Origin: Burkholderia sp. PAMC 26561
GTDB taxonomy: Bacteria > Pseudomonadota > Gammaproteobacteria > Burkholderiales > Burkholderiaceae
Reading direction: 5' to 3'
Length of the DNA stretch: 64,000 nucleotides
NCBI RefSeq assembly: GCF_001557535.2
Contig: NZ_CP014309.1
Location: forward strand, 558,001-622,000
Both the position numbers and the translations under genes were made by a program. Positions 25,642-35,210 of the stretch are shown one piece after another. Each line of letters opens with the position of its first letter. The stretch's first letter is position 1. The notes below the pieces were generated by a model. The model did not search any database. It was given only the letters and a program-made list of their open reading frames with translations, and was not told the DNA's origin.

Positions 25642-27330
25642 CTAATGTGCGGTCACAATAAATGTCTCCCAAGGGCCCACGGAGGTACGATTAGCAACGA
25701 GCGGGGCCGTGCCAGCGCTTTCCGCCGTGACATACGCACCACTCGCTGTTTCGCGCAAAGCAATATTTCCATCCGCTTCAGGCACCTCCGTGAAGGTCTC
25801 TCGTAATCCAATTGATGCAGTGCTAGCACTTAAAGGACTTGATCCATTGCTGCCAGTGGTAACGTAAAGATTGTTAGACAACGATTTAAGGGCGATGTTG
25901 GTATTGCCAGCATCGACCACCATGTATAGTTCCCACGGACCGACTGTGGTACGGTTCGCGATCAAGGGGCTTGCGCCAGCGTTATCCGCAGTGACATCGT
26001 TCCCATTTGCCATTGCTTGGAACGACACGGTAGTGCCAGGGATCAACTTTTGGACTTGAACGACAGGCTGTGTGGGCCGCGTGTATGTTAGTGCGAGTTG
26101 CCCTTGCAGCATTTTTTGACCATCATCAGTGAGGCGCATGTAATAGTCTGCCGAACAATGAGTCCCGTCGATATCAAGCGTAGGTAACCCGCCCGTGCTC
26201 ATCGAAGCGTCCTCAGCGGTTGGCATTATTTGATTTCCCTCGTTATACTCATCGTACATACTGACGTACACGCTTTTTACTCCAGTGGAAACTGCGTTCG
26301 CGAATTGCTCCCACATGAAATCTCCATGCACACGCTGTGGAGGTGACCCAGCGTTATCGCCTGGAAGCACTGCCGCTTGGAAATCGAATCCGTGGGCGTT
26401 TGCATAAGCCAAATCATCCTGCCAAAGAGGTTTCACTGCATCCGAATCACTAATATTGCCAATCGATCCAATCATCCACGGCTGAATCATATTTGCTGCG
26501 TTGTAGACGGGAAGCCAAGCAGGATCATCAGTGCGCCAACCGCGCGATGTACCCAAAATCACATAAAGCCCCTGATTTTTCAGCCAAGTAATAAGGCTAA
26601 GCATCTGCTTAGGAGTTGTGCTGCTGGTAGAAGTTGCGATCCAAAGCTGCACGACTGGCTTTCCATTTTGTTTGGCATAGAATGGAGAAGCCGTCATCTG
26701 CAACTGGCCATTTATCACATTGGTCCAGTCGTTTGGGATTTCGGTAGCGTAGTTAGTCCATCCCGTTATATCGTAATCAATGTAAAATTTAACCCCGTAC
26801 TTAGGGGCAGTAGCAAGCACATTTCCAGCATTGATCGTGGCTGCAGTAGCTCCGGTCGGATTAAAGCGCTGGATCGCAACGGTGGGCTTACCATACTCCC
26901 CCAGCCATTTCATATGGATGTCCACCACGTCACGATTATAGGAACTGAATAAAGTCGCCGGCAGGCCGTTACCAAGCGTACCGAAGCCACTCTGATATTG
27001 CATTGGAGTGCTTCCGTAAAGCGTTTGGTAGGGACGCATGTCTGGCCATGCTTTAATTGCAATATTTGCTGATGCAGGCGCAGGCAGCTTGTTGTTGGTC
27101 GACCAATGCTCCCACGCCAGACCATCCGGGGGTGTTCCCTCTCCAGCCGAAAACCATCCCTGATAACCTACCGTAACTTTTCCGACGATGTCGCCCGTCC
27201 CACTTTGCGCTTGCGCGGAAAACGGCAAAACAGCGATAGTCACTGCGAACACAGCGGCTATGCTTTGGAATATCCCGGTTAGTCGTCTGCCCAATTTCTT
27301 GCCGGTGTCCTTGCGAATCACGAATGCCAT
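25642..27330 (-). CDS. Secreted GH99/GH71-like glycoside hydrolase with C-terminal fascin-like repeats
   Basis: A protein of about 562 residues. The ATG at 27330 (MAFVIRKDTG) has AAGGAAATAG upstream. A signal peptide follows (IAAVFAVTIAVLPFSAQAQ). The core (about residues 30-390) resembles the GH99-like family: VTVGYQGWFSAGEG, DMRPYQTLYGSTP, KPVVQLWIA, DFQAAVLPGDNAG and VSMYDEYNEGNQI, where the acidic pair lies where catalytic residues occur in that family. The last 150 residues hold two or three beta-trefoil-type repeats with NRTTVGPWELYMVVDAG, NNLYVTT and NRTSVGPWETFIV. These are fascin/actin-crosslinking-like modules that may bind carbohydrate. Substrate unknown. It is isolated between two long gene-poor stretches. 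Confidence 0.75.
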   Translation of the reverse strand: MAFVIRKDTGKKLGRRLTGIFQSIAAVFAVTIAVLPFSAQAQSGTGDIVGKVTVGYQGWFSAGEGTPPDGLAWEHWSTNNKLPAPASANIAIKAWPDMRPYQTLYGSTPMQYQSGFGTLGNGLPATLFSSYNRDVVDIHMKWLGEYGKPTVAIQRFNPTGATAATINAGNVLATAPKYGVKFYIDYDITGWTNYATEIPNDWTNVINGQLQMTASPFYAKQNGKPVVQLWIATSTSSTTPKQMLSLITWLKNQGLYVILGTSRGWRTDDPAWLPVYNAANMIQPWMIGSIGNISDSDAVKPLWQDDLAYANAHGFDFQAAVLPGDNAGSPPQRVHGDFMWEQFANAVSTGVKSVYVSMYDEYNEGNQIMPTAEDASMSTGGLPTLDIDGTHCSADYYMRLTDDGQKMLQGQLALTYTRPTQPVVQVQKLIPGTTVSFQAMANGNDVTADNAGASPLIANRTTVGPWELYMVVDAGNTNIALKSLSNNLYVTTGSNGSSPLSASTASIGLRETFTEVPEADGNIALRETASGAYVTAESAGTAPLVANRTSVGPWETFIVTAH

Positions 27331-28368
27331 ACTATCTATTTCCTTGGTTAGTAAATTTTTTGATCCGACAACTAAGTTACCGTAATGTTCGTCCAAGTTG
27401 ATAAGAGAAAAGTTCAGCGCTCTCGCGCCGTGAAAATCGCTGCCTCGGTTCTGCTTTTTCTTACCAATTTATGCCTACAGTAGGTTGTATGGTTAGGAGA
27501 TGAACAACGCCGTGGTCATTTCGTTGTTGACCGGTTTGGCATGCATGCCGGCGGTGTTCACCAGATATCCTCGCCTGTAGTCGAGGCTTTTCGTTTGCTT
27601 CGTTCAATGCCACAATCATCAGCCCACAAGGATGCTGGCGAAAATTAACATAACAAACTAATTAATCATACGAAAAAAAATCGATCACTCGAAAGATATG
27701 CTGGGGACGTTACTGTCGGCGATGGAGCGAGAGTGCAAAAGTCTGCAATCGTTATTACCGTGGCATTCGTCGTTGCATCCTATTTGGCGTCGAGCGGTCA
27801 GTGCGGATATTCCGGCGGCATCGATTGCGAGCGTTTTCGGGGGTTGGTCATTGGAGCTTGGCATCCTGGCATGTGGTCCAAAAGATTGGATAAAGCAGCG
27901 TCTTTTTTGTCACCAACACATTAGAAAGTGATGCTCGAAAACATACCGAATTCCTATTACCGAGATTGGTGCATGTCATCACGCTCGACGGGGGACTCTT
28001 CCGCCGCTACCTGCCGAACGTACATCATGGCGCATTCGCATCGCCGGAGGCGCGTTCTAACGTCTGATGACATGTACTCGGGAATGTGTTTACCGCGCTA
28101 CCCAGCCTGGATAGTGGAACGTGCTAATTCCCGGAATCGCCGCTATTGGAACAACTCCCTCGTATTTGGCCAGATCCGGTTTCCGACTCTCAACGCCGTA
28201 AACTTCGGCGCTGTGGGACATGCCTGACGCGCCCCTTGCGCACAGCGCAGGCCACGATGCGGCACCGACGTTCGTGTGCTGTTTTATTTTGTGGCAATCG
28301 CTTAAGCGCCTAACGGAGGCGAAACGGCCATGTGCTAAAGGGCCAAAAGATGCTTAAATCGTTGCACC
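27331..28368. other. Long gene-poor interval with an amidohydrolase fragment
   Basis: Just over 1 kb. Recognisable content is limited to the amidohydrolase remnant at 27967-28125. A short frame from a GTG near 27733 starts with a hydrophobic stretch (SAIVITVAFVVASYLASS) but has no family match or convincing ribosome-binding site. Confidence 0.5.
27967..28125 (+). pseudogene. Internal fragment of a second amidohydrolase gene
   Basis: It aligns by eye with codons about 66-130 of the intact amidohydrolase. GGACTCTTCCGCCGCTACCT matches the GTLRRLMPNV segment (copy reads GGLFRRYLPNV). GACATGTAC with GGAATGTGTTTACCGCGCT matches DMYIGNLLTAL, and CTGGATAGTGGAAC matches LDSGT. Frameshifts and in-frame stops occur between the blocks. 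It is non-functional. Confidence 0.65.
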
Positions 28369-29265
28369 CTAGGCTATCGTTATCTCGCGCATCAGGTCTA
28401 CAAAAGCACGAAGTCCCGCGGGCAGGTTGCGATGCCCAGAGAAGTAAAGGCTCAACCCTGGGAAGTCGGGCGACCAGTCTTCGAGGACGCGTATCAGTCG
28501 TCCTAGGCGGAGATCTTCGCGGATACTCCACATTCCCAAACAAGCAAGTCCCGCCCCTTCGAGCGCCGCCTTGTGGATCAAAGCCTCACGATTAAGTGTC
28601 AAGTAGCCCGGTGGCGTGATCTTCACCGCCTGACTGTTACGGGCGAATTCCCATTGGAACAATTTGCCGCTGGACATACGCACGCGAACGCATCTGTGCG
28701 CCATCAAGTCGTCGGGAACGATCGGCTTATCGCATTTCGCGAAATATTCCGGGCTCCCCACAATCGCCATGCTAAGCGATGACGTCAAGGCGACCGCGAC
28801 CATATCTTTGGGGACATTGTCGGCGAATCGGATGCCTGCATCGAAGCCGCTGCCGACAATGTCAGATAAGTTGGCTTCAACGACGATTTCAACCTCCATT
28901 CTTGGGAAGCGTCGCAAGAACTCTAAAACCAAAGGTGCCAGGATCAGTGAGGCGGCTCCTTCGAAGCAGTTGATGCGGAGCAACCCGGAAGGAGTGTCCC
29001 GGTGGGCGTTGGTGGATTCCATCGCGTCAGCGATTTGGCGTAATGCCGGCCTGATCTGCGCCAGAAATGTCTCCCCCGCCTGCGTCAAAGCAACGCTCCT
29101 GGTGGTACGGTGAAATAGACGCACCGCCATGCGGGCCTCCATGTCCGATACCGTATGACTGAGCGCTGAAGCGGAAATGCCTAGATCGTCGGCCGCCTTG
29201 CGAAAGCTCAGGTGGCTTGCCACGGCCATCACGGCGTTAAGTTCGAAGAGACCATTTCGTTTCAT
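28369..29265 (-). CDS. LysR-family transcriptional regulator (CrgA/DmlR-like group)
   Basis: A 298-residue protein. The start at 29265 (MKRNGLFELNAVMAVA) matches the usual 5-10 residues before the HTH; the track-long frame adds 19 residues. The HTH has SFRKAADDLGISASALSHTVSDMEARMAVRLF and the phrase TRSVALTQAGE typical of the CrgA/PtxR/DmlR branch. The effector domain includes GLLRINCFEGAASLIL and GAGLACLGMW. It is divergent from the small membrane protein gene at 29451, a likely target. Confidence 0.9.
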   Translation of the reverse strand: MKRNGLFELNAVMAVASHLSFRKAADDLGISASALSHTVSDMEARMAVRLFHRTTRSVALTQAGETFLAQIRPALRQIADAMESTNAHRDTPSGLLRINCFEGAASLILAPLVLEFLRRFPRMEVEIVVEANLSDIVGSGFDAGIRFADNVPKDMVAVALTSSLSMAIVGSPEYFAKCDKPIVPDDLMAHRCVRVRMSSGKLFQWEFARNSQAVKITPPGYLTLNREALIHKAALEGAGLACLGMWSIREDLRLGRLIRVLEDWSPDFPGLSLYFSGHRNLPAGLRAFVDLMREITIA

Positions 29266-29450
29266 ATACCCATCCGTTGGCGCGATCGAATTAATGCGAA
29301 TTGTGCACTGCTTCATCTTCAATTATGCAGATAGTAATCACAATCGCGCAACTCTACACTTCCTACATCGGCACACCACGGCGTTTCCCGGTTCGTTCGG
29401 CGGCCTAGGCACGACATCTCTTTCCAATCCCCGACGCAATGGAGAATTTC

Positions 29451-29846
29451 ATGACGCGATCCACCTTTCTTCTTATCAACGCCGCAATTGGCCTGCTTTT
29501 CGGTTTGGGTCTTTTGTTTTTTCCGCAGTACTTCATGAGCACCTTTGGACCCGCCCTAAGTCCAACAGCAACGCTTCTAGCGCGCGACATCGGCGCTTTC
29601 CTGCTTGGATTCGGGCTGTTGAACGGCTTCTCATCCAAGGCTGATTACTCGCGTTCTCTTGGCGCGGTTCTGGCCGCAAACCTCGCGGTGCAGTGCGTCA
29701 CGTTTGTCCTGGATTTGCGGAGCGTGCTGGGTGGGGTCGTTGATCAGCATGGTTGGGGACCTGTGATGCAACACGCCGTACTGGGTTTCGGCTTCGCTTT
29801 CTATTGGCTACAAGCTCGACGTCTTGCTTCGATGCAATCGGTATGA
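29451..29846 (+). CDS. Small four-helix membrane protein, unknown function
   Basis: A 131-residue protein from the ATG at 29451, which has GGAG 8 nt upstream. Four hydrophobic segments are visible: LLINAAIGLLFGLGLLFF, LARDIGAFLLGFGLLNG, GAVLAANLAVQCVTFVL and HAVLGFGFAFYWLQA. I recognise no named family, though the overall pattern resembles small DUF-type inner-membrane proteins. It is divergent from a LysR regulator, a common pairing for a regulated membrane protein. Confidence 0.7.
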   Translation: MTRSTFLLINAAIGLLFGLGLLFFPQYFMSTFGPALSPTATLLARDIGAFLLGFGLLNGFSSKADYSRSLGAVLAANLAVQCVTFVLDLRSVLGGVVDQHGWGPVMQHAVLGFGFAFYWLQARRLASMQSV

Positions 29847-30107
29847 GAGCGTGCGGGTGTCTGGTCTTCGGTCGGCTTGGGAAACGGCACGACCTCAACT
29901 CGCTTCACCACACTCCCATCGTCGTTATCTAACTTAAGAACGATCGTGCATCGCACGACGGCTCCCTGTCTCATAGTCAGGGGAACCGATACCCTTTCGC
30001 GCACGTGTCTCCCAGTCTTTTTGCCGGCTTCCAACAACACATACGGCAAGAGAATGGGGCAAGAGTCCTCTGCTCCCGTCTAGCACCAACAGACAACAAC
30101 GCGACTA

Positions 30108-30434
30108 CTACGCAATGGCGTCCATCACTCGGGCCGAATAGACCATCGTGGCGCCAGCGTTAATTGCGATAGCGAAACCAAGCTCTTCGGCGACCTCTTC
30201 TCGCGTCGCGCCCAGCTTCGCTGCCTCGGCACTGTGCACCGCAGTACAACCGTCGCATCGGAGCATAACCGCAACTGCGATCGCAATTTATTCGCGCGTG
30301 TTCGCATCCAGATGGTTGGTCTTCGTTCCCGCATTCGACAACGTCTGATACCCTTTCACCGAGTCTGGTACAAGTGTCGCGATTTCGTTGATGCGGCCAA
30401 ACAACTGCTCCCGATACTGCTACCAATCCAACAT
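30108..30434 (-). pseudogene. Carboxymuconolactone decarboxylase-family (AhpD-like) gene with two in-frame stops
   Basis: From the ATG at 30432-30434 the minus strand reads MLDW-stop-QYREQLFGRINEIATLV, DSVKGYQTLSNAGTKTNHL, DANTRE-stop-IAIAVAVMLRCDGCTAVHS, EEVAEELGFAIAINAGATMV and ends YSARVMDAIA-stop. This is the full length (109 codons) of a small CMD-family protein with the CxxC-x-x-x-H redox motif (CDGCTAVH) intact. Codon 5 is TAG and a TAA replaces what is usually Leu in the RELIA segment. There are no frameshifts, so inactivation looks recent or involves sequencing or readthrough effects. Confidence 0.85.
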
Positions 30435-31472
30435 GACTTTACCCCTTTAAATTGGCTGGCGATGCGCCTGCTAGTGAGACAATTATCTACACCGCAATGA
30501 CATCGCACCATGCGCGGTCGTCTCGAAAAAAAACTTAACCGTCTCAATCATCTTGATCGGGAACACGCGCGAGCAAGCGCTCGACCCAACGCAATTTGGT
30601 ACAGTGGTTCCAGCTTGTGATTCGACGCGCATAGTCCAACGTTAGCAAAACCTGCTGACCGCAGTGAGCATAGCGGCATGTGAGGCACTTGCAGCACCAA
30701 CAACTGCGCGACGCATACCGGTTAGCGTGAGCAATACGGGCCGACGGGTCTCAATAAGATCACCAAGCTGCACGATAAACACAAGCCCAACGCAATACCC
30801 GGGGTGGACTGAGCGAAACCACCGAATTACCTGCCCAAGATGGCAACTCAACGTCGGTGCCATGATGGACATCAATGGTTAAGCAAAGTAGCTGCTGGCG
30901 GCGATCAGCCCGAACCCTAGGGCCCTGAGCCCGGCCATGGAACCGCGCATTGCTCGGCTATCAGGATCCGGGGCGCTCTCAAGTCAAAAGAATCGACCGC
31001 TCGCCATCACCCGTCATGCGATGGTATGAGAATACGGGAATGCGCAGCCCCGGTTTTTTTGACGTGACGGATTCCTACTGACTTGAGACTTCGCTGAAGC
31101 TTAGTTATAAGGAAAGCTCCTGCGATTATTGCCGATATAACACTATGCAATATTGGAGGGCGCTTGCTAAAACCGCTTGCCGGAGCTTTATCTTTCTTAT
31201 CTTGACCCGGTAAAACGAGACAAAAAAGTCAAGGCGCGCGAACCGCCTTCGCTGCAAGCGAGAGGTATTTATTAGCGCCGGCTTTCATCAAATTACATTT
31301 CCATGTCCAATTTTGACAAACCCAATACTCAATCGTAAACATCAGGAATACAAACGAACGTGTAACTAATCCTTCATGAGCGGCTGATACCGTTGCGCCA
31401 CCCTCGAAAGTTACGGTAAGGACTTTTTGAGGACTCAAGCAGGCCCAATATCGCATCTCATGGAGACAAGCA
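30435..31472. other. Gene-poor interval upstream of the phosphatase-like gene
   Basis: About 1 kb. Short frames exist on both strands (for example minus 30642-30875) without recognisable motifs. The 100 nt before 31473 should contain the next gene's promoter. I saw no repeat matching other parts of the window. Confidence 0.4.
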
Positions 31473-33110
31473 ATGCGTCAAGCCGCACAGAAATGGAATA
31501 CCCGAACCGTATTCGTTGCAGTACTCATGGCAATGGCGAGCCTGAACGCCAGTGCTCGCGACGACAACGCGCCCAAACGCGTGTTGTTGATCAGCGTCGA
31601 TGGGATGCATGAACAGGACGTCGCACGCTGCATTGGGGCGAACACTTGTCCTAACCTGGCTTTGCTTGCCAAGTCAGGCGTGACCTATACGAACGCACAT
31701 ACGCCCGGCTTGTCGGATTCGTTCCCGGGGCTTGCCGCACTCACAACCGGTGGATCGCCCAAGACGGCCGGACTCTTCTATGACGTCTCCTACGATCGCA
31801 CGCTCTATGCGCCGGGCGACCCGACGTGCTCTGGCAAGCAAGGGTGGAACGTGATATTTGACGAAACGACAGGTATCGATGCCGAGAACGGCGGCGCTTT
31901 GATTCACCTCGACGGAGGCGGAGCGTTTAATCCGCAAGCAATCCCGCACGCTATGGTGAAGGGCGTGTGTACGCCCGTCTACCCGCATGACTACATCAAG
32001 ACAAACACCGTATTCGAAGTCATCAAAGAACATAAACAAAATGCGCGGACGGCATGGGCCGACAAACACGCGTGGGGCTACGATTGGCTCAACGGCCCGT
32101 CAGGGCTGGGCGTAGACGATCTTGCGCGGACTGAAATCAACTCTATCGACCCAGCAACAAAAACAAACTACACAGATGTCTACTCGCATACGTCAAAGTT
32201 CGACGACTTGCACGTGAATGCACTGATCAACCAGATCAACGGCAAGGATTCAACCGGCAAAACTCGCGAAAAAGTACCAACGCTCTTCGGCACCAATTTC
32301 CAGACGCTGAGCGTCGCCCAAAAAGCGACTGTTTCAAGCGGCGGCGGTTACCTCGACGCGAGCTTCACGCCGGGTCCGCAAGTCGCCGCCGCGATTGCCT
32401 ACGTTGACGATTCGCTCGGGCGCGTTGTCAGCGAACTCAAGCAGCGAAACCTGTTTTCATCAACGATGATCATCGTGACGGCCAAGCACGGTCAGTCGCC
32501 GACCGATCACACGAAGCTCATCAAGAATGGTGACACGGTTACCGCGCTGCTCGAAGCCAACGGTTACCTCGATGCCAACGGCAACTTCGGCCAGAATGCC
32601 ACTAAGACAGGCAATCTCAACGACGGCAGCGGTCTTTCCGGGACCGGATTAGTGCAAAGCGATGACGTTAGCCTGATCTGGTTGCGTGATCGCAGCCAGA
32701 CGGACGCCGCCGTCAAGACGCTGCGCGCGAACCTCGATTGCAATGCGCCCGGCATCTGCGCTGATGGACCGCAAGCCTATATTCTTTCTGGCGAGCGGAT
32801 GGAAAATGCGTTCGGCGATCCAGCACGCGGCCGCACGCCGGATATCATCGTGCAACCCAATCCGGGCGTGATCTATACGTCGAGCAAAACCAAGGACGAA
32901 GAGCACGGCGGCAATGCACCCGACGACGGTCACCTTGGTCTCGTCGTGTCTTATGCGGGACTGCGTCACGCAAGTACCGTCGCCGCGCCCGTCACCACCA
33001 CTCAGGTCGCACCGACGATCCTTCAGTCCCTCGGGCTCGACCCGGACCTCCTGCAATCCGTCGCCCGCGAAGGCACCCGCGTTCTGCCGGGTTTTGACAT
33101 CGACCGCTAA
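31473..33110 (+). CDS. Secreted alkaline phosphatase-superfamily protein (phosphodiesterase/nucleotide pyrophosphatase-like)
   Basis: A 545-residue protein starting MRQAAQKWNTRTVF with a GGAGACAAGC RBS. A signal peptide ends near NASA-RDD. The catalytic domain opens VLLISVDGMHEQDV (metal-binding Asp) and continues GVTYTNAHTPGLSDSFPGLAALTTGGSP, where the nucleophile Ser/Thr resides. MIIVTAKHGQSP and the later EEHGGNAPDDGHLGLVV provide metal-binding Asp/His residues. The fold hydrolyses phosphate mono- or diesters, but the substrate is unknown. A secreted beta-sheet protein follows 81 nt later on the same strand. A truncated, frameshifted second copy lies at 44537-45716. Confidence 0.87.
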   Translation: MRQAAQKWNTRTVFVAVLMAMASLNASARDDNAPKRVLLISVDGMHEQDVARCIGANTCPNLALLAKSGVTYTNAHTPGLSDSFPGLAALTTGGSPKTAGLFYDVSYDRTLYAPGDPTCSGKQGWNVIFDETTGIDAENGGALIHLDGGGAFNPQAIPHAMVKGVCTPVYPHDYIKTNTVFEVIKEHKQNARTAWADKHAWGYDWLNGPSGLGVDDLARTEINSIDPATKTNYTDVYSHTSKFDDLHVNALINQINGKDSTGKTREKVPTLFGTNFQTLSVAQKATVSSGGGYLDASFTPGPQVAAAIAYVDDSLGRVVSELKQRNLFSSTMIIVTAKHGQSPTDHTKLIKNGDTVTALLEANGYLDANGNFGQNATKTGNLNDGSGLSGTGLVQSDDVSLIWLRDRSQTDAAVKTLRANLDCNAPGICADGPQAYILSGERMENAFGDPARGRTPDIIVQPNPGVIYTSSKTKDEEHGGNAPDDGHLGLVVSYAGLRHASTVAAPVTTTQVAPTILQSLGLDPDLLQSVAREGTRVLPGFDIDR

Positions 33111-33120
33111 ACCATCAATA

Positions 33121-33152
33121 CCTCGTACCGTGAGTAGTTCGGCCGTACGAGG
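33121..33152. terminator. Imperfectly spaced 8-bp hairpin between the two secreted-protein genes
   Basis: CCTCGTAC and GTACGAGG pair perfectly around a 16-nt loop in the 81-nt gap. It lacks a T-run, so it may attenuate or stabilise a bicistronic message. Confidence 0.4.
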
Positions 33153-33191
33153 GCCGCTGTTTCTTTCAAAGTTTGTCAACGAGGTACAAAC

Positions 33192-34877
33192 ATGTCACTT
33201 AAAAACGGCTGGCCGGTCCTTCGCAGGTCGGTCCAGTTTACCTTTGCCCTCTCGATCGTCAGCGGCGCTGCATCCAGCGCTTTCGCCAATAACCGTGATT
33301 CTGATGACGAGCACGCCAGCAAATTTTTCCCCGGCAATCTCGTCGTGAGCCGCAGCGTCTATCCCAACCAGTCTGCGATTGTAACGCCAGGCACGGTGCT
33401 CCCGCCCGGTTGTCAGCAGACACGCGCAGGATGCAGCGCACCGAGCGGAGCCACCAGCGACGGCACCTATCCGTATGTCTGGAACAACGTCCTCTACGAC
33501 TCAAATTTCGGTATTTCATCGAGGATATTTCTCGACCAGTTGACGCCCACCGGTTTCCCGATCAGTAGCCTGGAGGTGCCCTACACAACCGATCCGGCGG
33601 CAAAAGGCGATCATCTAGCAACGAGTTTCAGTTCGAAGTCAGAGGTCGGCCTGCACCTCACGCCAGACGGCCGGACGCTCACGTTCATGGGTTATGTTGC
33701 ACCGATCAACCAGATCGATGTCTCGAACTCCAATACACCCGGAGCAGTCGATCCGACCAATCCTGACGGCCAGGCGTTTTATCGCGCGGTCGCAACCGTC
33801 GATCGCGACGGACGTTTCACTTTCACCGAAACAAATGCCTACAGCGGCAACAACGGCCGCTCGGCTGTCCTGATTGAAGAGGGCGACAAGCGATTCTTCT
33901 TCACGACCGGCAACGCAGGCAACGGCAGTAACCCGCAACCCTCAGGCGTGGTCTTGGGCGCAGGTGCGCAGTTTATAGCTCAATCCACCCTACCCGAAGC
34001 TCAACAGACTCCCTCGACGCCCACGCCACTTGCCAGCTTCTCGGTAACGAAACTAGGCGTCTCGGCTGACAAGATAGGCAAAGACGATAACTTCCGTGGC
34101 CTCACGGTATTCAACAACGTCGTCTACATGACGAAGGGCAGCGGCAGCAATGGCGTCAACACGGTGTATTTCGTGGACACGACCGGTAACGCATGTCCGA
34201 ACGGCACAGGCATTCCCGCCCCTCATGCGAAGCTCCCGGTCGATCCACTTGCCTATGCCCCGGCTACGCTCCAAAGTGACGGGCTGCCCTCGAACATGTG
34301 CATCCTTGCCGGCTTCCCCTCCACCTCAAACAAGGTGACACCGGCCGCCATGTTCCCGTTCGGTTTGTGGTTCGCCGATTCCAATACGCTTTATGTCGCC
34401 GATGAGGGAGATGGCTACACCGGTGGCGGTGACCTATTCACGCACGCCGCGGCTCAAAAGAGTGCAGGGTTGCAAAAATGGGTATTCAATCCAGCGAGCC
34501 GCATATGGACTTTAGCCTATACCTTGGTCGACGGCCTTGGGCTGGGAAAACCGTATTCAGTACACGGCTATCCGATGGGTAGTAATGCCGCAACGGGATT
34601 ACCCTGGACGCCTGCGACCGACGGACTACGCAACATCGTCGGTCATGTTGGCCGCGACGGCATCGTCACGGTATGGGCGACGACCTCCACCGTCAGTGGT
34701 AATGGCGACACCGGTGCTGATCCGAATCGTCTGGTTGCGGTGCAAGACGTACTGAAGGACAAAAGCGCAGCGGAGCATTTGCGATTCGTGACGTTGCGCT
34801 CGGCTGGCTTTGGTGAGGTGCTGCGTGGAGTGGCGTTGACACCGGGCACGGAGCTGGGCGACAACGAACACCGCTAG
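33192..34877 (+). CDS. Large secreted beta-propeller-like protein, unknown function
   Basis: A 561-residue protein with GAGGTACAAAC as RBS. It has a Sec signal peptide (FTFALSIVSGAASSAFA-NNRD). The mature part is rich in short strand-turn units: LVVSRSVYPNQSA, VGLHLTPDGRTLTFMGY, RAVATVDRDGRF, FRGLTVFNNVVYMTKGSG, PFGLWFADSNTLYVADEGDGY and VGRDGIVTVWATTS. This pattern suits a beta-propeller. I recognise no catalytic motif. Tight linkage to the preceding phosphatase-superfamily gene suggests a joint extracytoplasmic role. Confidence 0.8.
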   Translation: MSLKNGWPVLRRSVQFTFALSIVSGAASSAFANNRDSDDEHASKFFPGNLVVSRSVYPNQSAIVTPGTVLPPGCQQTRAGCSAPSGATSDGTYPYVWNNVLYDSNFGISSRIFLDQLTPTGFPISSLEVPYTTDPAAKGDHLATSFSSKSEVGLHLTPDGRTLTFMGYVAPINQIDVSNSNTPGAVDPTNPDGQAFYRAVATVDRDGRFTFTETNAYSGNNGRSAVLIEEGDKRFFFTTGNAGNGSNPQPSGVVLGAGAQFIAQSTLPEAQQTPSTPTPLASFSVTKLGVSADKIGKDDNFRGLTVFNNVVYMTKGSGSNGVNTVYFVDTTGNACPNGTGIPAPHAKLPVDPLAYAPATLQSDGLPSNMCILAGFPSTSNKVTPAAMFPFGLWFADSNTLYVADEGDGYTGGGDLFTHAAAQKSAGLQKWVFNPASRIWTLAYTLVDGLGLGKPYSVHGYPMGSNAATGLPWTPATDGLRNIVGHVGRDGIVTVWATTSTVSGNGDTGADPNRLVAVQDVLKDKSAAEHLRFVTLRSAGFGEVLRGVALTPGTELGDNEHR

Positions 34878-34890
34878 GCTTTTCAGGGCC

Positions 34891-34917
34891 GGCGAGTAGG
34901 TTTCTTACCTACTCGCC
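34891..34917 (+). terminator. Perfect 11-bp stem-loop after the secreted-protein gene
   Basis: GGCGAGTAGGT and ACCTACTCGCC pair perfectly around TTCTT, starting 14 nt after the stop codon. It is followed by TGCCCGG rather than a T-run. The position strongly suggests transcript 3' end formation or stabilisation. Confidence 0.65.
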
Positions 34918-35210
34918 TGCCCGGTAGAACTGCCTATGAGTAACAGCCGCGCATGGACTGGCCGAGTGCCGAAGCGTGCATACTTCGCAACCTTTGCTGA
35001 TTTGACGTGAACTACTTTCAAGAGCGGAAACGGCACAACGGCAAGAGTATTTACGGCCGAAGATGCTAACATCGGATCTCTTTCGGATCTCGGTTAGACT
35101 TTGCGTGAAGGGGCTTTTAATCTCTCCCACTTCAAATCCGCAAAGCAAGGACCTTGAGTGGCCTCGCTGACTTCACGTCATTGTGTTCACCGTTCCATTC
35201 CATCGCTCGA

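Noticed and set aside
29801..30049. Minus-strand 82-codon frame next to the small membrane protein gene
   Set aside because: I considered a transposase remnant because of its basic, strand-rich translation, but no transposase motif or terminal repeats are visible.
30642..30875. Minus-strand 77-codon frame with mild hydrophobic character
   Set aside because: The translation looks somewhat protein-like, but I could link it to no family, and the surroundings are decayed.
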